From: Bifidobacterium cebidarum
GTDB taxonomy: Bacteria; Actinomycetota; Actinomycetes; Actinomycetales; Bifidobacteriaceae
Assembly (NCBI RefSeq): GCF_009193305.1
Contig: NZ_WBVS01000004.1
Span: 62,001-126,000, forward strand
Direction: 5' to 3'
DNA length: 64,000 nt
The notes beneath the pieces were generated by a model. That model was not told where the DNA came from. It saw only the letters and a program-made list of their open reading frames with translations, and searched no databases. The position numbers and the translations under genes were made by a program. Numbering within the stretch: position 1 is the first letter of the stretch; each line of letters starts with the position of its first letter. This document shows positions 28,865 to 36,800 of this stretch, in pieces.

Positions 28865-29563
28865 TTAGAACAGACTGGGGACATCAATCTGCGCTAGCGG
28901 TCGAATCAGCCTACGACCATCATCCGATGCATTGAATGCAGCGACCTCATGATAGGCAAGGTTACGGGATAGTTCGGTGCCGTTGTTCTGCATATCCGGC
29001 ATTAATGATGCGCCATCGATTGAACGATCAAGCCATGCATCGGTGAGATTGTGCGGCACCAGTAACGGCATGCGATTATGCACCGTAGCGGGGCCATCCA
29101 CAGCCTGGCAGGTAAGTATCGTGGAGGTCAGTAGCCACGCGGATTGCTGCTCGCCCCGCCACCAGGAAAATAGCCCGGCCAAATACAACGTGGCATTATC
29201 CGGCGCATGGAAATAATACGGCTTGCGTCCATGAAATTCGTAGTATCCGGAAGCGGGAATGATGGCTCGCATCGATTTGGCGGATTCCGCGAACGTGGGT
29301 TTGGTACAGGCTGATTCGACGCGTGCGTTGTATGTGGGATACGCGAGTTCTTTGCTTTGGCTCCATGCGGGAATCAACGACCAATATGCGTCAGCCAGAT
29401 GGCGCCGTCCGTCTCTTCCCTGAGCCACGATACCGATGGTCTGTTTAGGTGTGATGTTGTATGACGGCTGCGGTAGTTCGGCGGAATCTACTTCGTCCTT
29501 GTCCACGCTGAATTGCTCGGCGATTGCATCCCAATCCAAATCAGCCGCAAAACACCTGCACAT
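28865..29563 (-). CDS. SOS response-associated peptidase family protein (SRAP, YedK/HMCES-like)
   Basis: Forms a stable link with abasic sites in single-stranded DNA through the amino-terminal Cys2. The protein begins Met-Cys-Arg-Cys-Phe, so Cys2 is exposed after Met removal. The other active-site residues fit: Asn in YNARVES, Glu in PASGYYEF, and His in VHNRMPLLV. 232 residues is normal. The ribosome site is weak. It is probably separate from the DUF2316 gene 44 bp upstream. Confidence 0.9.
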   Translation of the reverse strand: MCRCFAADLDWDAIAEQFSVDKDEVDSAELPQPSYNITPKQTIGIVAQGRDGRRHLADAYWSLIPAWSQSKELAYPTYNARVESACTKPTFAESAKSMRAIIPASGYYEFHGRKPYYFHAPDNATLYLAGLFSWWRGEQQSAWLLTSTILTCQAVDGPATVHNRMPLLVPHNLTDAWLDRSIDGASLMPDMQNNGTELSRNLAYHEVAAFNASDDGRRLIRPLAQIDVPSLF

Positions 29564-29607
29564 AGCGTCAATATCCCATCGTGTAATTCATGACAATATC
29601 CGACGGA

Positions 29608-29907
29608 TCAGTTCAATCTGTTCGCGTCGATGATTCGGTCGTCAAGGAACCAATAGCCGTGCGGATCGCCACGCAATGCACTGAATGGTATCGGATTCAC
29701 GCCCTCGGCTGCGACCTTGTCAAGCAGATATCCACGCACAATCCATGGGTACTCCAGCACGCCGGACCGTAGCTCGATGATATTCGTAATAATTGCGCCC
29801 GATACCCCGAAATCCGCGCCGATTTGGTCTGCGGTCAACCCCAACAAGGCCATATTTTCACGAAACTCGCGGATAGTCGCCGCCCGCTGCTCGCTCGTCA
29901 ATGACAC
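29608..29907 (-). CDS. DUF2316 family protein
   Basis: About 99 residues with a small helix-turn-helix-like N-terminal part (LTADQIGADFGVSGAIITNII) and the family's C-terminal motif, PWIVRGYL...PIPFSALRGDPHGYWFL. I chose the GTG at 29907 because AAGGAG lies 6 bases upstream and homologues begin near (M)SLT; an upstream ATG would add 8 residues. The function is unknown; a DNA-binding role is only suggested by the helix pattern. Confidence 0.75.
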   Translation of the reverse strand: MSLTSEQRAATIREFRENMALLGLTADQIGADFGVSGAIITNIIELRSGVLEYPWIVRGYLLDKVAAEGVNPIPFSALRGDPHGYWFLDDRIIDANRLN

Positions 29908-29994
29908 GCCAAACTCCTTATCTTTCAGCATAGAAATGCCGCATTCAACAGTATTAGCTGGTGATGATTATGCAATGCGCAGGTCGATGATTAT

Positions 29995-30405
29995 TTAGCT
30001 TGCTTGACGCTTCTCAAACCAGCCGGACCAGTCGACCACGGCTTCGATATTATTGCCGTCCGGATCCAATACGAACGCCGAATAATAGCCGGGATGGTAA
30101 GGCCGGGGCCCGGGGGCTCCGTTATCTCGGCCACCGGCTGCGAGCGCGGCCTGGTAGAACGTCTGTACGGCCTCAACGTTGGGAGTCAAAAACGCGATAT
30201 GGGTGACCGGAGAGGCTTCCTCATCATCCATCGGCGAAACATAGAAATCGGAATGGGGCGTGCCATCGTCCACGCCGAAACCAATCGTCGGTTCGTGATG
30301 TGCTTTGGCGACATATCCCAGTGGGGCAAGCGCTTGCCGGTAGAACGCGATGCTGCGTTCTATATCCTTTACATGCAGCGTGATGTGATCCAACATGGCT
30401 GCCAC
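29995..30405 (-). CDS. VOC-fold protein (glyoxalase/bleomycin-resistance-like)
   Basis: Single vicinal-oxygen-chelate domain of 136 residues with two beta-alpha-beta-beta-beta units. The N-terminal LDHITLHVKDIERSIAFYRQAL and the C-terminal FVLDPDGNNIEAV are typical, with the metal-ligand pair His (near residue 7) and Glu (near 124). The start is GTG at 30405 or ATG at 30396; neither has a clear ribosome site. The substrate is unknown. Confidence 0.85.
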   Translation of the reverse strand: MAAMLDHITLHVKDIERSIAFYRQALAPLGYVAKAHHEPTIGFGVDDGTPHSDFYVSPMDDEEASPVTHIAFLTPNVEAVQTFYQAALAAGGRDNGAPGPRPYHPGYYSAFVLDPDGNNIEAVVDWSGWFEKRQAS

Positions 30406-30796
30406 TGTACGCGCATCACGTGCTATCTGTCTGTTTCTGATTATTTGTTCGACCGCATACCGCGGAATGGTGTTTTGCTATATTCCGCCTGATTAACATA
30501 GATATATGTAGGAAGCATTGCGGAGCCCATCATTGGCGATTTTCGCAATGCGCCATTATCGGTCATTGGAGACTTACATGTACGTCGTTCTGGAATCATT
30601 CGCATACGACTAAGCGGGTTAGCGGTTTGTTTTCCCCGCCTCTTCCCTATCGCTACGGGTCGCTTTAGCTCGCGCGATATGTCGTTATGCCTGATTTCCG
30701 AACGTTCCCATGAGCGCGATGTGCGATGCCATAATCAGCAGTAATCCGATTGGGTATCGCATGCCGTTCATGGGCAGTCATGAAATGAGTTTCACC
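30406..30796. other. Intergenic stretch between VOC and MFS genes
   Basis: No convincing gene. An 8-bp inverted repeat, GCATTGCG...CGCAATGC, occurs near 30516-30552. The region should hold the promoter of the MFS gene, but no clear -35/-10 pair or ribosome site could be picked with confidence. Confidence 0.4.
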
Positions 30797-32113
30797 ATGA
30801 ACACCGATATCCACCCGTCCAATCACTCCTCCGTCAAGGCCGCACACAATCCTCGTTCACTGTGGCGCCTGTCCGCATACCGTAACTGGTTCATTTCAGA
30901 CACTGCCGATGTTTTCGCGGTCAGTCTTCGTACGTTCGCCATACCGTTAATCGGCCTTGCCTTGTCCGGTTCTGCTTTTATTTCAGGGCTATTGGTTGCC
31001 ATCGAATCAGCTATAGGGCTGGTGCTTATGTCCATCGGCGGCGCAATCGCCGACCGACATGATCGCAGACGACTGATGATTCTGCTCGGGCTTGTTGGCG
31101 TGGTGCTGTCTGTGTCAGCGACTGTTCTTCTCGCTTTTGGCATGATGAATACGACAGCATTCATGTTTTTTGTCGTTATGTTTGCAATGATGAACGGCCT
31201 CTTAGGGCCATCCAACGACGCGATGCTCAAATCGATTGTGCCGATGGAACGATTTGCCAAAGCCCAAGCAATACGCGAGGCTCGTGAATCCTGCGTCGAA
31301 CTGTCTGGCGGCGCAATCGGCGGATTGTTGTACAGGATTGCCGGTTGGTGCCCGTTCCTCACGTCTGCAGCGCTATACCTGATTGCGAGCATCACCGCAC
31401 TGGCCTTGCCGAAGAACACGACAGTCGCAACCGAGAACGTTCCAGCAAATCGACAAATTTCTAGTAGTTCGACAATGGATTCGTCGTTCCTCGCCCAGTT
31501 TATTGAGGGTTGGAAATGGACATTGACCAGACGAACGGTTCTTGCAGCCATCGTCCAGGGAGCGGTCATCAACGTCGCTTGCTATGGGAACATCATCGGA
31601 GTTCAAATCATGCTCGCCGAACGTGGTACGGACGCTGCGCTTATCGGACTGGTGGGCACAGCTACCGGCGTCGCGGCTTTAATCGGATCACTGGCTGCCA
31701 ATTGGCTGGTGGATCATATTCCGACCGGCAAGCTCATCATGCTTACCTTTGCCGTGTTTACGTTTGCGATAACACCTCTGCTATTCACCGACTCATACGG
31801 TGTAATCGTTGCATGCACGGCGATGGCTTCCTTGCTGTTTCCTGCGTTTAACGCCGGCGAGCTCGGATTCATTTATGGGCGCACGCCAGACCACATGCAA
31901 GGCAGGGTGTCTACCGTATTCGAGACCGCAATCGGCATTCCCGGAGCCTTGACGCCTGCTTTGGTCGGTTGGCTGTTGCAGACACCCGGACTTGGTTTCA
32001 GGGCAGTCATGATACTGGTCGTTGCATGTGCGGGCGTTGGACTGTTGCTCGCCTGCGTCACCCCGACGCGCGACATCCCTCTGCCATCACAATGGGAACA
32101 AGCTGAACTGTAA
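30797..32113 (+). CDS. MFS transporter, MefA/EntS-like exporter
   Basis: About 438 residues with 12 hydrophobic segments, an ADRHDRRRLMILLG loop after helix 2 and a RSLWRLSAYRNWFISDTAD beginning, as in MFS_3 macrolide or siderophore exporters. The cargo is unknown. The start is uncertain: the frame is open from 30710, several ATGs are possible and none has a good ribosome site; 30797 leaves a normal N-terminal tail. A related fragment (GKIIMLTFAVFTLAM) survives at 39023-39097. Confidence 0.8.
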   Translation: MNTDIHPSNHSSVKAAHNPRSLWRLSAYRNWFISDTADVFAVSLRTFAIPLIGLALSGSAFISGLLVAIESAIGLVLMSIGGAIADRHDRRRLMILLGLVGVVLSVSATVLLAFGMMNTTAFMFFVVMFAMMNGLLGPSNDAMLKSIVPMERFAKAQAIREARESCVELSGGAIGGLLYRIAGWCPFLTSAALYLIASITALALPKNTTVATENVPANRQISSSSTMDSSFLAQFIEGWKWTLTRRTVLAAIVQGAVINVACYGNIIGVQIMLAERGTDAALIGLVGTATGVAALIGSLAANWLVDHIPTGKLIMLTFAVFTFAITPLLFTDSYGVIVACTAMASLLFPAFNAGELGFIYGRTPDHMQGRVSTVFETAIGIPGALTPALVGWLLQTPGLGFRAVMILVVACAGVGLLLACVTPTRDIPLPSQWEQAEL

Positions 32114-32142
32114 GACGATGGCCGACAATGCGCGGCAATCGA

Positions 32143-32179
32143 ACGAGGGCACCGCAAATATATCGCGTCGTGCCCTCGT
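32143..32179 (+). terminator. Hairpin after the MFS exporter
   Basis: Perfect 10-base arms (32143-32152, 32170-32179) 30 bp after the stop codon. No T run follows, so its strength as a terminator is uncertain. Confidence 0.55.
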
Positions 32180-32361
32180 ATACCAGAATCGACTCATTGT
32201 CTGGTCTGTGCGGCGTTCAACGCCGGCCAATTCATACGCAGCAAAGCCTATTTCGCTATCAATCGATAGATTGTCCGATATGTCCAATATCGCCGAAATG
32301 TCTGGACTGAGGTAGGCTGAGCATAAGGTTTCAGGAAAGGATCAGTTAGTAGCTTTTCTCG

Positions 32362-32570
32362 ATGCGAACATCTTCCCGCCACACTTGGCTGACGGATGTA
32401 CTGCTCACGTTTGCAGACCATCACCTGTTCGACCCCGAGTACTCCGATGACGTGCTTGAAAAAGCCAGCTGGGCACCATGCAGGAGGAGCTTGAACGGCT
32501 CGAACATTTCGACATGCCGGGATTTGCCCAGACAATGCGCCGACTGATGAATGGGCGGGTTCAGATTTAA
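32362..32570 (+). pseudogene. Possible relic of a small gene in two frames
   Basis: An open frame from the ATG at 32362 reads TWLTDVLLTFADHHLFDPEYSDDVLEKA, then turns unlikely. A different frame from 32478 (preceded by Lys-Ser-Gln-Leu-Gly-Thr) reads MQEELERLEHFDMPGFAQTM and ends at 32570. Joined by one frameshift they would make one alpha-helical segment. GAAAGGA occurs about 25 bases before the first ATG. I do not recognise a family, and the call is weak. Confidence 0.3.
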
Positions 32571-32853
32571 GATCGTTTCATTATCTGCGTTTAATTATTC
32601 CAAAAGATGTTTCATAGGGCTGTCTGATTTTAGAAAAAAGTTGGTTTAGAGAGTTGTTTTATCGGCGGTAAATGATGGCTACATGCGCATTACGCTATGC
32701 GTATTGGTTTGTGCACATTGAGCTGATACGACTCTTGGGGCATGTGTACAGCATCACTGAAAAATCGCCACCCTAACTGTCATTTTTGGAAAGGCGACAT
32801 AAAGATTCAAACAAATGCTGACAATGGAGTGACCTCCAGCGGCAGTCCTGCTA
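32571..32853. other. AT-rich stretch without a gene
   Basis: No coding sequence is visible. The sequence is poorer in GC than its surroundings and contains GGGCTGTCTGATTTTAGAA near 32611, which recalls the end of some insertion sequences, but no partner end was found. An imperfect palindrome lies near 32683-32702. It is probably the left edge of the accessory region. Confidence 0.4.
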
Positions 32854-33342
32854 TCAGTAGTTGGTCATTTCGAGTTCCAAGCCCATGTCTTCAGTTTGGG
32901 TGAGACCGGTCTCATGAAAACCGATGTGTCGGTAAAAACCTTGGGCGTTGTCGTTGAAGCCAGCGACCCAAAGCGCAAGCCGGTCGTTGCCGACGGCCCG
33001 TTTGCCGGCCTCGACCAGCATGCGTCCAACGCCCTGCCGGCGCCGGTCGGCCAACACATACAATGAGGCCAGTTCCGCTGCTTCGGGACGGTCAATCGGT
33101 GGTCGCGGCGTGCGCAGCAGTTCCGCGAACCCAATCACGTGGTCGTCGTCAAGCGCCACCAGCACGACCTGATCGGAGTCCCTGGCGTGGGCATCCGTGA
33201 GCTTCAGCGCGAACTGTGGTGTGATGGCATCCACTATCTCCTGCGGAATATGCCCCTGATTTAGCTCCCGCTACGTTTGAGACTGCACCTGCGCCTTCTC
33301 CTCGAACCATCGTGGTTCGATCGGAGCGATACGAATCGTCAT
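32854..33342 (-). pseudogene. GNAT acetyltransferase with in-frame amber codon
   Basis: The gene should begin at the ATG at 33342 (GAAGGA upstream) and read MTIRIAPIEPRWFEEKAQVQ... Codon 24 is TAG (33271-33273). The same frame then continues with RELNQGHIPQEIVDAI and a full GNAT core: YVLADRRRQGVGRMLVEAG for the acetyl-CoA loop and AQGFYRHIGFHETG near the end. In relatives this place usually holds a Trp (TWRE...), so TGG to TAG is likely. A GTG-initiated remnant (33234 to 32854) still carries the CoA site. It lies 5 bp after the SdpI-family gene and would be last in that operon. Substrate unknown. Confidence 0.82.
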
Positions 33343-33347
33343 GTCTA

Positions 33348-33740
33348 TCATTCCTTCTGAATATCTTCGTTCGATTCTAGGTAATGCCTTTTTGCGTCGA
33401 AATTCGCGATGGTGCCGCATGCAACAAGCCAAGCAACAAGCATGGCGGCAAGTGCAAGAAGCATCCACCACCAGATCATGTTCATGGTATTAATGTCACG
33501 GGTTGCAATCATGCCGACCAGTACGTCTAATGGCATCAGAGTGGTCAGAACACCACAGCCGAGGAACACGAACGCATACTTGCGGTGTATGTATTCCCAT
33601 GTTTCGTCCGAGGCGATGGTCCAGCGGGTCTTGATGCCGACCTGATAATTCCTCTCCAATTGACCGTTCCTCGCGAACCCATACATGGAGAAGCACCACT
33701 GGACTATCGGCAGGAATAAACCGATCAGGCAAAGAAGCAT
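33348..33740 (-). CDS. SdpI-family membrane protein
   Basis: 130 residues with three or four membrane helices. The segment GIKTRWTIASDETWEYIHRKYA is the hallmark of SdpI/YhfL (DUF1648-type C-terminal) proteins. SdpI protects Bacillus from the SdpC toxin. The ATG at 33740 has GAAAGGA 8 bases upstream; the longer open frame to 34004 is non-coding. Third gene of an operon controlled by the palindrome at 34334. In this context, immunity against a peptide toxin is plausible but not shown. Confidence 0.75.
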   Translation of the reverse strand: MLLCLIGLFLPIVQWCFSMYGFARNGQLERNYQVGIKTRWTIASDETWEYIHRKYAFVFLGCGVLTTLMPLDVLVGMIATRDINTMNMIWWWMLLALAAMLVAWLVACGTIANFDAKRHYLESNEDIQKE

Positions 33741-33753
33741 ATCCCGATTCCTT

Positions 33754-34098
33754 TCAGGCATTATGCCGGTTAAGGGGCGCTTGCACGGCGGCGACACCGA
33801 ACACGGACTGCACGCAGAACAATCCCGTGAGGAATACGAATGCGGCGGGATGGTATGTGCGGTAGAAATCAACCATGTCGGGTTGCGCGTATGGCATCGC
33901 GATGGTGTACGCACAACCGACGAGCAGAGCGACGGATAGCGAGCCGACCAGTAGTGCGATGACTGTGAAACGCAGTCGTCGCCGGTCTTCGCACGCATGC
34001 GCAAGCCAGCGAAACGACAGCGTGATGCAAATGCTGACCAGTAGGTAGCACACCAGTCCGTATGCGGGCAGCATATCGATGATAAGCAGATACTTCAT
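33754..34098 (-). CDS. Small multi-pass membrane protein, unknown function
   Basis: 114 residues, three to four hydrophobic segments (MLPAYGLVCYLLVSICITLSF, FTVIALLVGSLSVALLVGCAY, AAFVFLTGLFCVQSVFGVAAV) and basic inner loops (CEDRRRLRF). I recognise no family. GAAAGGA lies 6 bases before the ATG at 34098. It lies between the 49-residue peptide gene (11-bp gap) and the SdpI-family gene (13-bp gap), so all three are almost certainly cotranscribed. Confidence 0.7.
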   Translation of the reverse strand: MKYLLIIDMLPAYGLVCYLLVSICITLSFRWLAHACEDRRRLRFTVIALLVGSLSVALLVGCAYTIAMPYAQPDMVDFYRTYHPAAFVFLTGLFCVQSVFGVAAVQAPLNRHNA

Positions 34099-34109
34099 GG
34101 AAGATCCTT

Positions 34110-34259
34110 TCAGATCAGGCATTCGAAAAGATGCCATTCCGAGGAATCAGCATCACGGATGATGATCAACGTACCGCTCTCGTTGTCTATCTCCCTATGA
34201 GGCTGATCGTATAGATCATCAAGTTGTGTTCCCAGATCCAATTGCAGAGTCTTTTCCAT
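34110..34259 (-). CDS. 49-residue acidic peptide, first gene of the SdpI operon
   Basis: A short soluble product: a polar acidic N-terminal half (LQLDLGTQLDDLYDQ) and a C-terminal half with a hydrophobic patch followed by Asp-Ser-Ser-Glu-Trp-His-Leu-Phe-Glu-Cys-Leu-Ile. AGGAGA lies upstream of the ATG. The layout recalls short class III lanthipeptide precursors (LxLQ-like leader, Ser-Ser...Cys end), but no lanthipeptide synthetase is in the window, so it may equally be a small regulator. It starts 74 bp from the shared palindrome. I do not assign a function. Confidence 0.55.
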   Translation of the reverse strand: MEKTLQLDLGTQLDDLYDQPHREIDNESGTLIIIRDADSSEWHLFECLI

Positions 34260-34333
34260 CGGAGGTCTCCTAGCCTTCGCTGTATACCGATAAGTCTCAT
34301 TGAATCCACGTACGTCCAGCAATCGCAACGTCA

Positions 34334-34353
34334 TGTCAAGCAATCGCATGACA
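34334..34353. promoter_or_regulatory. Operator copy 1 (TGTCA-N10-TGACA palindrome)
   Basis: TGTCAAGCAATCGCATGACA, a 20-bp palindrome of form TGTCA-N-GC-N4-GC-N-TGACA. It lies between the 49-residue peptide gene (minus strand) and the response regulator (plus strand, ATG 27 bp away). On the minus strand its right half forms CTTGACA, a -35-like element. Near-identical copies lie at 36663 and 38593. It is the likely binding site of the neighbouring NarL-type regulator, which could then control both directions. Confidence 0.75.
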
Positions 34354-34380
34354 GCGGTGCCGTTTCATGTAGGAGAACCA

Positions 34381-35106
34381 ATGTCCGCCGGCGGTACAGT
34401 GGACGTTATGGGACTTGAGAACAAGCCGGACGTAATGGGCGTGATTCGTATCGGCGTGTTGGATAATGATCCGTTCGCATTGGATGCGATGTGTGCGATG
34501 ATCGCGGCCATGTCCCGGGATTTCCGCGTCGTGTGGAGCACGGGGTCGCCGGCGGTGGCGATCGAGCACTGCCATAACGCGCATACGAGGCCGGATGTGC
34601 TCGTGCTGGACATGGCGTTGGGCGGCATCACGGGCGCGGACGTGTGCCGGCGCATCCGACGCAGGACGAGTGCGGTGGGTATCGTGTGCGTCACCTCGTA
34701 TTCGACGGACGTCTACCGGGCGGAGGCGATTGCGGCCGGCGCGCAGGGACTGCTCGCCAAGGAACGACTCAGTGCCGATATCGTTGACGCCGTGCGTCAG
34801 GCGGCCTCAGGGGAACCGACCGCAGTGCAGGCCGCGGCGGGGTTCCGTGACGCGGTTTCGGCGTATGCGCTGCTGTCCGGCACGGTGCCGGCGAGGATGT
34901 CGGAGGACATGAAAGACTCGTTGTCCGCGCGTGAGAAGGACATCCTGCGCCTGTACTCGCAGCGTCTCACTACCGACGAGATCGCACAACGTCTGGGCAT
35001 TACTAAGGGCAGCGTGTTCACGTACGTGCATCGCGCGGCCGACAAGCTCGGTGTGACCAGCCGTAGGGAGGTGCTGGAGGCATGCGCCAGATACGATCTG
35101 CTGTAA
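34381..35106 (+). CDS. NarL/LuxR-family two-component response regulator
   Basis: 241 residues. The receiver domain (about 22-140) has the acidic pair in LDNDPFALDAM, phospho-acceptor Asp77 in VLVLDMALGG, Thr/Ser in VCVTSYS and Lys in LLAKERL. A LuxR helix-turn-helix follows (about 172-235: LSAREKDILRLYSQRLTTDEIAQRLGITKGSVFTYVHRAADKLG). I chose the ATG at 34381, with AGGAG 6 bases upstream; the frame is open further but has no ribosome site. The histidine kinase gene overlaps its end by 25 bp. An operator palindrome lies 27 bp upstream. Confidence 0.9.
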   Translation: MSAGGTVDVMGLENKPDVMGVIRIGVLDNDPFALDAMCAMIAAMSRDFRVVWSTGSPAVAIEHCHNAHTRPDVLVLDMALGGITGADVCRRIRRRTSAVGIVCVTSYSTDVYRAEAIAAGAQGLLAKERLSADIVDAVRQAASGEPTAVQAAAGFRDAVSAYALLSGTVPARMSEDMKDSLSAREKDILRLYSQRLTTDEIAQRLGITKGSVFTYVHRAADKLGVTSRREVLEACARYDLL

Positions 35107-36281
35107 ACCGGCTTATCGGACGACTCGGTCCAAACAACGATCACCCGGTCATCGCGGCGACATGCGTGCTGCTGGCCGCGGCCCTCATCGCGGAATATAC
35201 GGCTCGGGCCGCGACGGATGCCTCCTCAACGGTGAGCGTGCAGCATCTCGTACTGGTTCTGGTGATACTCGTCGGTCTGACCGGCGGCATATTCCGCCCG
35301 CATCGGTTCCTCTGGGCGGCGCTTGTGGCCGGGGAGATATTGCTGATGAGGACACTCATGATTACTCCGTTAGCCATCAGCATCGTCTGTACGGGATTTC
35401 TTGCCTACCTCAATACATGGTCCGGCGCAATCGCCACCGGACTGCTACTCACGTTGCTGTTCGCTCCGGCACCACCTAGTAGCAACCATCTGCTGGTAGC
35501 CACATTGATGCATATCGCGCTCTATTGCTTCCCGCTAGTGACCGGACTGCTACTGCACATGATGCGACAGCGCGACCGTGACTCGTATCTGCTGCGTCGC
35601 CAGCAGGAACACGAGGACACGGCCCGCAATTTGCATGACACCATCAGCAACGATCTCGCCTATCTCATCCTACGCATCGACCACGCCGAAACCAGCGGCA
35701 TGCCCGCCGGCGAGCATGAATACCGTCGGCAACTCCGGGAACTACGCGACGCGGCCGATCGCGCCATGACCCACACACACACGGTCATCGAGTCGCTAGA
35801 AGAGCATCCGGAGCAACATCCGCAACCAGAACCGTCGGAACCGCGAAGCACGGCAATATTCCCGCTAGCAACGGCCGCAGATCACGCCACCGTGCAACAG
35901 GCGGAACTGCAATCCCTGATCGACGACGAGGAGACGAAACTCGAATCGCTCGGCTTCACCGGTGACAACCTGCTCGGCGAACTCCGCCGCCCGCTCTCCC
36001 CGGGCATGATGCAGCTGTTCACAGGATTGCTGACGGAACTCTACGCGAACATCGCCAAGCACGCCGACCCAGCCGAATGGTACGCCGTCTCCATCAGCTT
36101 TGACGCTGAAGAGCTCCGCATCTCCGTCAGCGACACCATCGCCAAACATGACGGAAAGCTCGGGTTGGGCAGCGGCCTCGACCGTTACCGCATCATCATC
36201 GAAAAAGCCGGCGGCAATTTCACCATCCACGCGGAACAGCGACACTGGCAACTGGATGCCACCATCCCAAACAAGCTATGA
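35082..36281 (+). CDS. Two-component sensor histidine kinase (NarX/LiaS-type)
   Basis: 399 residues. Five or six hydrophobic segments lie within 1-160 with only short external loops, so the signal is probably sensed in the membrane. The HisKA_3 box has His185 in ARNLHDTISNDL. The ATPase domain has the N box ELYANIAKHADP and the G box GLGSGLDRYR. The typical HisKA_3 length and intramembrane sensing resemble kinases that respond to cell-envelope stress or antimicrobial peptides. The ATG overlaps the regulator gene by 25 bp, with GGAGG 10 bases upstream. Confidence 0.9.
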   Translation: MRQIRSAVNRLIGRLGPNNDHPVIAATCVLLAAALIAEYTARAATDASSTVSVQHLVLVLVILVGLTGGIFRPHRFLWAALVAGEILLMRTLMITPLAISIVCTGFLAYLNTWSGAIATGLLLTLLFAPAPPSSNHLLVATLMHIALYCFPLVTGLLLHMMRQRDRDSYLLRRQQEHEDTARNLHDTISNDLAYLILRIDHAETSGMPAGEHEYRRQLRELRDAADRAMTHTHTVIESLEEHPEQHPQPEPSEPRSTAIFPLATAADHATVQQAELQSLIDDEETKLESLGFTGDNLLGELRRPLSPGMMQLFTGLLTELYANIAKHADPAEWYAVSISFDAEELRISVSDTIAKHDGKLGLGSGLDRYRIIIEKAGGNFTIHAEQRHWQLDATIPNKL

Positions 36282-36307
36282 ACCATCGGCAAGTTCGGCA
36301 GCTTGGA

Positions 36308-36583
36308 CTACAGGAGCGCAATCACCAGAGCAATAGACGCCAAACTTGCGGTTACGCCAATCCCTATGGCAAGAAGCGGTTTTTGCTGAGCGTTGCTTTT
36401 CACAGCGGCAAGCAACGCCATGACCAGCAGTAGCACTCCGACGGCTCGACAGAGCAGGCTCAAGGCACCTCCCGGGATCGCAAACGCAAGAGACTGCAAT
36501 GCTATGGATGCGCACAGCAGGATCACGACCAATCGTCTGGCGCCACTGTTTTGTACCGACGTGTTAGGAGTGGACTTTCCCAT
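36308..36583 (-). CDS. Small membrane protein controlled by operator copy 2
   Basis: About 91 residues with three hydrophobic segments (LVVILLCASIALQSLAFAI, LLCRAVGVLLLVMALLAAV, AIGIGVTASLASIALVIALL) and a polar N-terminal tail. No family is recognised. The ATG at 36583 has GAAGGGAAG upstream; the frame is open to 36634. It is convergent with the histidine kinase gene (26 bp apart). The palindrome at 36663-36682 lies 79 bp before the start. Confidence 0.6.
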   Translation of the reverse strand: MGKSTPNTSVQNSGARRLVVILLCASIALQSLAFAIPGGALSLLCRAVGVLLLVMALLAAVKSNAQQKPLLAIGIGVTASLASIALVIALL

Positions 36584-36662
36584 TGCGATCGCTTCCCTTC
36601 GTTGGGACTCGGTTCTCTTGCGATTTCCATTCAATCAGGGAACGGCCGACAGCACAACATCA

Positions 36663-36682
36663 TGTCAAGCGATCGCATGACA
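36663..36682 (-). promoter_or_regulatory. Operator copy 2
   Basis: TGTCAAGCGATCGCATGACA, one base different from copies 1 and 3. Similarity to copy 3 extends beyond the palindrome: on the minus strand both continue with GATGTTGT, and a GATTGAAT occurs 26 bases after TTGACA in both. It precedes the three-helix membrane protein by 79 bp. Confidence 0.75.
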
Positions 36683-36800
36683 GGAATCATTATCCGAGGC
36701 CTGCACCCAGTCAAGCCCGTCGTTAGCTGAACACGCATCGCCCTCAATATCGAGCTAATCGTAAAATCGAGCATACAGGGATGTCGTTGTTCGTTCACGG

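Noticed and set aside
30650..30680. Possible tRNA-like sequence (GGGTCGCTTTAGCTCG)
   Set aside because: No acceptor stem partner or T-loop follows; a cloverleaf cannot be drawn.
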